From the NCBI GenBank assembly GCA_012838235.1, contig DUPQ01000009.1, forward strand, positions 29,681-93,680: 64,000 nucleotides of DNA, read 5' to 3'. Every line of letters starts with the position of its first letter. The stretch's first letter is position 1. The notes below the pieces were generated by a model that did not search any database, had not been told where the DNA came from, and saw nothing but the letters and a program-made list of their open reading frames with translations. Source of the DNA: Clostridiaceae bacterium. Lineage in GTDB: Bacteria > Bacillota > Clostridia > DUPQ01. Both the position numbers and the translations under genes were made by a program. Positions 58,043-64,000 of this stretch are shown one piece after another.

Positions 58043-59532
58043 ATATCCCCTTTCAGTACCTTTTGTATTATTTCTCTTTCGTCATAATGTGTTTTTTTAC
58101 CCATAATATCCATATAAGTCTCATGCCCTTTACCGGCAAGTATTATGAGGTCGTCCTTTTTTGCGTTACGAAGCGCATAAGAAATAGCCTCCGTCCTGTC
58201 GGTTATACATATATATTCGCCGTCGGTCTCTTTAATACCTTCTTCAATCATGGATATTATATCATCCGGCTTCTCGGTTCTGGAATTATCCGATGTTATT
58301 ATGGAAAAGTCGGCATTTTTCCCCGCTATCTTTCCCATCATGGGTCTCATGGACTTATCTCTGTCACCGCCGCAACCGAACAGACATATTATCCGTCCCG
58401 ATGTCCTGGTTTCCCGCACCGCAATGAGCAGTTTCTCCAGACTGTCCGGAGTGTGAGCATAATCTATCATTACGGTAAAATCTTTACCTGTATCGACTTT
58501 TTCGCATCGTCCTTTTACTACAACATCGGAGAGCCCTTGTTTTATATATTTTACATCAATATCGTTGAGAAGACATGCGGTAACGGCAAACAGGCTGTTA
58601 TATATATTAAATCTTCCCGGCATATCCAAGCCTATTTCCAACTCCATACCTAAACCTCGGTAAATAAAACTGCTGCCGTCATTCCGGTACAGTATATTAT
58701 CCGCAGTTATATCCGCAGTTTCCTCGATGCCTATAGTATATATCCTCTGCCTATCCTTGTTATAACCTTCACTGCTTTTGTACTCTTCGGTAGCCTTTCT
58801 GACATGCAAATCGTCGTAATTTACAATCATTACGTCACTTGCCGAAAATATCCGTTTCTTGGAGTTATAGTAGTCGGAAAAATCCGGATGTTCCCTGTCG
58901 GTAATATGTGCCTGAGTAAGATTGGTATACATGCCTATCTTATACCGTAATCCGTATACCCTGTTTTGTTTCAACGCTATGGAGGAAACTTCCATTACAC
59001 AATTGTTAACACTTTCTTCATTTAACTTACTGAAAATATCATTTAATTCATATGCCGAAGGCGTTGTCTGCGATATGGCTGTTTCCTTGTCTTTATAGAC
59101 CGCTCCCACGGTCCCTATAACCGCACATGCCATCCTTGCTTTGTCAAATATGTTCTTAATCATATAGGAAATGGTGGATTTGCCTTTGGTTCCGGTTATT
59201 CCGATAAGATTGAGAGCATTTGCGGGATAATTGAAGTAATATGCAGAAGCTTTTGCTAAAAATATTCTGGCATCATCAGTCGCAATAACCGATACATCGG
59301 GATACTTATCCGCATAATATTCAAAATCTTTGGTTACAACTATGGCAACCGCACCGTTCGAAACGGCATTACCTATATATTTATGCCCGTCATCGTCTAC
59401 ACCGTCTATGGCTATAAACAGATGACCTGGCTTTGTTTTTCTGGAATCAAAGGATATGTCGGTAATATCCGTATTTTTTGAGCCTGAAATCCTTATACAA
59501 CCCGTTACTTTCAATAAATCTTTCAGCAGCAT
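58039..59532 (-). CDS. murE: UDP-N-acetylmuramyl-tripeptide synthetase
   Basis: GITGTKGKSTISYMIKNIF, MIDYAHTPDSLEKLL, LFGCGGDRDKSMRPMMGKIA; ATG 59532 behind GAGGT (59547 alternative). Confidence 0.95.
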   Translation of the reverse strand: MLLKDLLKVTGCIRISGSKNTDITDISFDSRKTKPGHLFIAIDGVDDDGHKYIGNAVSNGAVAIVVTKDFEYYADKYPDVSVIATDDARIFLAKASAYYFNYPANALNLIGITGTKGKSTISYMIKNIFDKARMACAVIGTVGAVYKDKETAISQTTPSAYELNDIFSKLNEESVNNCVMEVSSIALKQNRVYGLRYKIGMYTNLTQAHITDREHPDFSDYYNSKKRIFSASDVMIVNYDDLHVRKATEEYKSSEGYNKDRQRIYTIGIEETADITADNILYRNDGSSFIYRGLGMELEIGLDMPGRFNIYNSLFAVTACLLNDIDVKYIKQGLSDVVVKGRCEKVDTGKDFTVMIDYAHTPDSLEKLLIAVRETRTSGRIICLFGCGGDRDKSMRPMMGKIAGKNADFSIITSDNSRTEKPDDIISMIEEGIKETDGEYICITDRTEAISYALRNAKKDDLIILAGKGHETYMDIMGKKTHYDEREIIQKVLKGDI

Positions 59533-59553
59533 TGTTACCTCAATCATCCTTTC

Positions 59554-61767
59554 TTAATCCGGGTAATCGGTAAACCGGAAAGTTATATTCACAATAGTGC
59601 CCTTTTCCACATATGTTCCGGCAGGATACTGAACGCTTATACACTCTCCGTCTCCGTCGGAATTGATGTTCAATCCCAAATCCTTCAATGCTTTAACAAC
59701 ATACGATTTATCCTTACCTACCAGATACGGCATCTTGACCGTCATCTTGTTATCGGGAACGTAGGTATATAATATTATAACCCCGTCTTTGGCTATAACG
59801 GTACCGCTTTCGGGAAATTGATACATAATAGTGACATCTTCACCTGCCGTACTGCCTTCAATCTCATAATTCAAGCCGTAACTCTTTATTTTCTTAGCGG
59901 CTTTTTCCACATTATACCCGTTTAAATTGGGAACGTATACCGGAGTTTTCTCCTTACCCGCCGTTCCTTGCTTTTCTACGGACAATTCTTCCAATGCCTG
60001 CTCGAAGATAAGTTTTGCATAGGGAGCGGCAACCTGACTGCCGTAGTAGGAATCACCCTGTGGGTTGAATACAATAAGCAGCACCGTTATAACGGGATTA
60101 TCCGCAGGAGCAAATCCGATAAAAGAAGACACATATACGCCCTCTACCGTCGTCTCACTGGTTCCCGTCTTACCGGCTATCCTGTAACCGTCAACATAAG
60201 CATTCTTTCCTCCGCCCTCCGATACCACTCCTTGCAGAATCTTTCTCATTTCATCGGATGTTTCTTCGGATATGACCTGTCGCACTACCTGTGGCTCAAA
60301 GTCGTAAATTATATTCCCCTGCTTGTCCGCTATAGCATCGGTAAGACCGGGTTTAATAAGATAACCGCCGTTTGCAATCGCGTTATATGCCGCTACCATC
60401 TGTATGGGTGTTATCTGAAATCGCTGACCGAAGGAAGCAACCGACATATCCAGTTTTGTGGGCTCGCTGTGAAATATGCTCTGCCCTTCTCCCATAAGCT
60501 CTATTCCCGAAGGATCTCTGAATCCGAATGATTCTATATACTCATAAAACCTCTTTATACCTATAAGGTGAGATACTTTTACAAAAACCGGATTGCAGGA
60601 ATTGTATACGGCTTGTAAGAATGTTTCTTTGCCGTGAGGATATTGCTTTGCCCAACAGTGAATTGTGGCTCCGTAAACCGTAACGGGAAAATCATCCACC
60701 ATCGTATCCTGTTGAACTATATCCTCTTCCAGTGCCATTGCAGTAGTTACGGACTTGAATGTGGAACCGGGCTCATATGTGTCCATGATAGCCTTATTGC
60801 GCCATACGGTGCTGTACAACAGGTCTACATCACTTTTCCTCAAACCGGTCCATCCGTCTATCGTGTAGCCTTCGGGCAGTGCTCTGGGGTTATTCAGATC
60901 CATTCCCGGTTCGGAGACCATAGCCAATATTTCCGATGTTTTACAGTCGGAAACTATACATACCGCACCGCCTTCGGCTTTATTGTCTTCTATAGCCTGT
61001 TTAACCACATTCTCGGCAATTTTCTGAATATCGGTATTTATGGTGGTTATTACATCATAACCGTCTACCGCTTCTATTCTGGATTCAAATGCAAAAGGAA
61101 GCTCGGTTCCGGCAACATCCAGTTCGGTAAGTATTTTACCGTCGGTTCCTCTAAGATAGTTGTCCAAAGATAACTCCAGACCGTATAATCCCTGATTGTC
61201 ATCACCGGTAAACCCGATGACATGAGCGGCAAGAGAACCGAACGGATAATATCTTTTACTGTCCTGATGTATGTATATTCCCGAAACCTTATGCTCTTTT
61301 ATAAAGGCTTTTAACAAATCGGACGTGCTACGCTCCACCTTGGACGCTATAAGCTGATAATGGTTGTCCATATTCAACTTATTCAGCACATTCTCATAAT
61401 CCAGTTCCAGAACCGAACTGAGTTGCTGTGCAACTTCCTCCACCGTTATATTCTTATTCTTACGTACTTCAATAGGGCTTACGGAAATTGTATCTACGCT
61501 TACGGATATTGCCAGCACATTACCCGAACTGTCATAAATAGTGCCTCTTTCGGCTTTTATGGTTCTGTCCCGGTTTTGCTGCTCGTATGCCTTGACCCGC
61601 AACTCATTGGCCCACACGAATTGTATATATCCCGTATAGCCCGCGATAATCATTGCTATTAAAATAAAGACCGCCATAAGTATCAACAGCCTTTTTCTTG
61701 TCAATGTATTGTTTGATGTATTTTCGATATTCTCAGGTTTCTTTTCTTTTTCTTTTTTTTTATCCAT
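59554..61767 (-). CDS. spoVD: Class B penicillin-binding protein, SpoVD-type with two PASTA domains
   Basis: PGSTFKSVT, SSCN-type YNSCNPVF, GKTGTSETT; C-terminal YVPNLNGYNVEKAAKKIK and MPYLVGKDKSYVVKALKDLGL. Confidence 0.93.
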   Translation of the reverse strand: MDKKKEKEKKPENIENTSNNTLTRKRLLILMAVFILIAMIIAGYTGYIQFVWANELRVKAYEQQNRDRTIKAERGTIYDSSGNVLAISVSVDTISVSPIEVRKNKNITVEEVAQQLSSVLELDYENVLNKLNMDNHYQLIASKVERSTSDLLKAFIKEHKVSGIYIHQDSKRYYPFGSLAAHVIGFTGDDNQGLYGLELSLDNYLRGTDGKILTELDVAGTELPFAFESRIEAVDGYDVITTINTDIQKIAENVVKQAIEDNKAEGGAVCIVSDCKTSEILAMVSEPGMDLNNPRALPEGYTIDGWTGLRKSDVDLLYSTVWRNKAIMDTYEPGSTFKSVTTAMALEEDIVQQDTMVDDFPVTVYGATIHCWAKQYPHGKETFLQAVYNSCNPVFVKVSHLIGIKRFYEYIESFGFRDPSGIELMGEGQSIFHSEPTKLDMSVASFGQRFQITPIQMVAAYNAIANGGYLIKPGLTDAIADKQGNIIYDFEPQVVRQVISEETSDEMRKILQGVVSEGGGKNAYVDGYRIAGKTGTSETTVEGVYVSSFIGFAPADNPVITVLLIVFNPQGDSYYGSQVAAPYAKLIFEQALEELSVEKQGTAGKEKTPVYVPNLNGYNVEKAAKKIKSYGLNYEIEGSTAGEDVTIMYQFPESGTVIAKDGVIILYTYVPDNKMTVKMPYLVGKDKSYVVKALKDLGLNINSDGDGECISVQYPAGTYVEKGTIVNITFRFTDYPD

Positions 61768-61779
61768 TCATTTACCGAT

Positions 61780-62208
61780 TCAATCCTTCTTCGAACCTAT
61801 GAAAATATCCGATATGTTTTCTGCAGTATGTTTTATCTTTTCCCAAACCGCACGTCCATAGGAATAGAAGTCTTCCTTTTCCGAAGACTGATATCGGTCC
61901 GACATATCGGGATGAATAAGTATCCGCTGATCGGCTCTCGGCTTATTCATGTCCAGTTTGGTTTCCGCAATATTCTTTATATCATCTATATTGTATTGTC
62001 TGTCGAGATCCGCATAGATAGCGGAATTGACTGCAGTCTTTTCACGTAATTGATTGTTTAATGACGTAATATCATAGTTCAGATTAATCATTTCGCCGTA
62101 TCGGTAAATGATTATAAACAGAGCAATAAATACCAGTACAAGCAGTACTACCGAATTAAATCTGTTAAATATTCTCTTTTCATCATTTCTCTCAATTTCC
62201 ATGTTCAT
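61780..62208 (-). CDS. FtsL-like bitopic cell division protein
   Basis: Small protein, one TM (NSVVLLVLVFIALFIIIY), coiled coil, between rsmH and the PBP gene; exact start uncertain (62208, 62202 or upstream TTG 62244). Confidence 0.75.
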   Translation of the reverse strand: MNMEIERNDEKRIFNRFNSVVLLVLVFIALFIIIYRYGEMINLNYDITSLNNQLREKTAVNSAIYADLDRQYNIDDIKNIAETKLDMNKPRADQRILIHPDMSDRYQSSEKEDFYSYGRAVWEKIKHTAENISDIFIGSKKD

Positions 62209-62220
62209 CCAATAATTTCT

Positions 62221-62267
62221 CGGGTTAAAACCCGCCGGTTGCAAAAGGGGGAATTTTTACAACCGGC
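62221..62267 (-). promoter_or_regulatory. Two adjacent inverted repeats in the rsmH-ftsL leader
   Basis: CGGGTT-AA-AACCCG (62221-62234) and GCCGGTTG-N18-CAACCGGC (62234-62267). Confidence 0.6.
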
Positions 62268-62340
62268 TTCCGTCTTTAGTGTTTTTAAATTTCTTGAGTG
62301 CTTTTACGCTTCTTTAGCGTTTTATCTTTAGTGTGTATCT

Positions 62341-63285
62341 TTAAGTTCTCTCTAAGACTCTTAGCTTGGAACTTCTGGATCTGTAGTTGCTTTCCGTCTC
62401 TTCCGTTTTCGGAACCATCGGTTTCTTTAATACCAGCTTATGTTGTGCTTTCTTATTGCAGACACATACCGGAAAGGACTTGGGGCATGTGCAGGGGTTA
62501 ACCAATTCATTGAAAGTATCTTTTACTATCCTGTCTTCCAACGAATGAAATGTGATAACCGCAAGCCTGCCGTTTTTCTTCAGTGCAAATGCAGCTTTGG
62601 GAAGCACTTCCTTCAGAACATTCAGTTCATCGTTAACTTCAATTCTGATGGCCTGAAATGTTTTTCTTGCAGGATGCTTACCGGCGAATCGCTCTTTCGG
62701 CGGATATGCTTGTTTAATGATATCCGTCAGCATTCCGGTAGTGGTTATCCTGTTTTCTTTTCTTTTGTGTACTATAGCTTCCGCTATTCTTCTTGAGTGC
62801 TTTTCTTCTCCGTATTCATAAAAAATACGGACAAGTTCATCTTTAGTGTAATCATTAACCACATACTCTGCGGTTTTTTCTTTTGTCTGATCCATTCTCA
62901 TATCCAACGGTCCGTCATTATGATAAGAGAATCCTCTTTCCCGGTTGTCCAGTTGATACGATGAAACTCCCAAATCAATCAGTATTCCATCGGCTCCTTC
63001 AGGACAATATTGCTCTATTACTTTGTCAATGTTCACGAAATTCTCCTGCAGTACTATGAATTTCGTTTTTCTTTTGTACTTTGCTAATTTATCTTTTGTA
63101 ACCTTACAGGCTTCGATGTCCTGATCACAAGCTATCAGTAATCCTTCATCGCCTAATCTTTCGTATATCCTTACCGAATGACCGCCACCTCCGGCCGTGC
63201 AATCAATGTAAGTTCCTCTTTTGTCAATATTCATATATTCAATACATTCATCGGCCATTACCGACTCATGTGAATATTCTTTCAT
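62341..63285 (-). CDS. rsmH: 16S rRNA (cytosine(1402)-N(4))-methyltransferase RsmH
   Basis: HESVMADECIEYMNI, DCTAGGGGHSVRIYERL, ILIDLGVSSYQLDNRERGFSYHNDGPLDMRMD. Confidence 0.97.
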   Translation of the reverse strand: MKEYSHESVMADECIEYMNIDKRGTYIDCTAGGGGHSVRIYERLGDEGLLIACDQDIEACKVTKDKLAKYKRKTKFIVLQENFVNIDKVIEQYCPEGADGILIDLGVSSYQLDNRERGFSYHNDGPLDMRMDQTKEKTAEYVVNDYTKDELVRIFYEYGEEKHSRRIAEAIVHKRKENRITTTGMLTDIIKQAYPPKERFAGKHPARKTFQAIRIEVNDELNVLKEVLPKAAFALKKNGRLAVITFHSLEDRIVKDTFNELVNPCTCPKSFPVCVCNKKAQHKLVLKKPMVPKTEETESNYRSRSSKLRVLERT

Positions 63286-63755
63286 TACGCTAACGGTATT
63301 TCTTCCAGGATAGCCGCAACATTATCGGCATTCTCCAGAGCAACTTGTTCGGATATCTCCGAATCATCGGGATGTGCGGCATGGTAGGATTCCTTATTCC
63401 ATATCTCCACCCTGTTGTTATACCCCAACAATACCGCCTCTTTACCTAAATTGGCATAATTTCTAAGCTCAATGGGAATCAACACTCTGTTCTGGCTGTC
63501 CAGTTCAGTATCCTTACCGCTTGCCGACAATAAACGGACATAAACGGCTTTGTGCCTGTCCCTGGCAGCAATCTTTGCTGCAGCCTCGATAATATTTTCC
63601 CAGTCTTTTCTCGTGTATAAATATAGGATTTTCAATGTGCTGTCTACGCTTTTTGCAATAACGAACTTATCTCCGAGAACCTCACGCATGGAAACAGGAA
63701 GAATAACCCTCCCCTTATCATCCACTCTATGCGTAAATTCTCCATACATTGCCAT
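63285..63755 (-). CDS. mraZ: Transcriptional regulator MraZ
   Basis: MAMYGEFTHRVDDKGRVILPVSMRE, LDSQNRVLIPIELRNYANLGKEAVLLGYNNRVEIWN. Confidence 0.97.
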   Translation of the reverse strand: MAMYGEFTHRVDDKGRVILPVSMREVLGDKFVIAKSVDSTLKILYLYTRKDWENIIEAAAKIAARDRHKAVYVRLLSASGKDTELDSQNRVLIPIELRNYANLGKEAVLLGYNNRVEIWNKESYHAAHPDDSEISEQVALENADNVAAILEEIPLA

Positions 63756-63762
63756 AGTTTTT

Positions 63763-63837
63763 CAACACTTTCCGCCATTTCGGCACCACTTCCACACCAC
63801 TTGCCCCCATTATATACATCAAAAACAGATGTGTCAA
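63763..63837 (-). promoter_or_regulatory. mraZ promoter and MraZ-box-like repeats
   Basis: -35 TTGACA (63832-63837), 17-nt spacer, -10 TATAAT (63809-63814); leader repeats GTGGTG/GTGGTG/ATGGCG/GTGTTG at 63795, 63784, 63773, 63763 (11, 11, 10-bp periods). Confidence 0.85.
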
Positions 63838-63875
63838 CACCTTTTTTAAACATTTTGTAAAAAAAAAGAAAAACC

Positions 63876-64000
63876 TTGAGTGCAAAGTTAAATTCCAGTA
63901 TAAAGGAGCGGCACTGGATTTTAATCTTACGGGAAGATTTATGGACTTTTCTGTTATACAATTATCAAACCGGCAGTCACAAGAGAGGAGGTCAAACATG
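63876..64000 (+). promoter_or_regulatory. Divergent promoter, RBS and start codon of a plus-strand gene leaving the window
   Basis: TTGAGT (63876-63881), 17-nt spacer, TATAAA (63899-63904); GAGAGGAGGTCAAAC-ATG with ATG at 63998. Confidence 0.65.

Noticed and set aside
58003-58653. 216-aa plus-strand ORF antisense to murE
   Set aside because: Shadow ORF opposite a well-supported CDS; no recognisable domain, Cys/Tyr/Phe-rich composition typical of antisense frames.
59968-61173. Plus-strand ORFs of 187 and 179 aa antisense to the spoVD-type PBP
   Set aside because: Antisense shadows of a confident gene with no family resemblance or RBS.
1-64000. CRISPR arrays, insertion sequences, prophage genes, rRNA
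   Set aside because: No regularly spaced repeats, transposase/integrase/terminase-like proteins or rRNA segments were seen on either strand.

Overview
This 64 kb AT-rich window looks like a chromosomal segment from a Clostridia-type (probably Lachnospirales-like) Firmicute. The lineage is inferred from gene content, not tested. It holds about 50 protein genes, one tRNA-Leu(CAA), and no rRNA, CRISPR array or recognisable insertion sequence. Most genes lie on the minus strand in long, tightly packed runs: (1) cinA-murJ-recA-recX; (2) an aromatic/2-oxoacid fermentation set (SSS symporter-iorA-iorB, paaK-ACT); (3) an accessory patch at 13-24 kb (tRNA-Leu, DUF4143 ATPase, C69 Ntn-hydrolase, DUF3021/LytTR pair, UroD-like protein, PP-loop ATPase with a possible PqqD-like N-terminus, flavodoxin/ferredoxin, a twice-frameshifted methyltransferase); (4) an 11-gene, ~15 kb run cysE-galT-galK-galE-yerC-secA-folC-TPR-GH2-TIGR01906-nucleoside kinase; (5) tandem paralogous lipoproteins next to a duplicated ABC-FtsX export locus with two permeases, two ATPases and three lipoprotein adaptors; (6) a dcw cluster (mraZ-rsmH-ftsL-spoVD/pbp-murE-murF-mraY-ftsW-murG) without murD. 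The most interesting items are the duplicated ABC/adaptor locus, one ATPase of which has an AbrB-like C-terminal extension; the 11-bp tandem repeats shared by the promoters flanking that locus; the RRE/PqqD-like PP-loop enzyme; and the conserved operator-like palindrome in front of the two lipoproteins. All product names are from reading sequence motifs; no database search was run.
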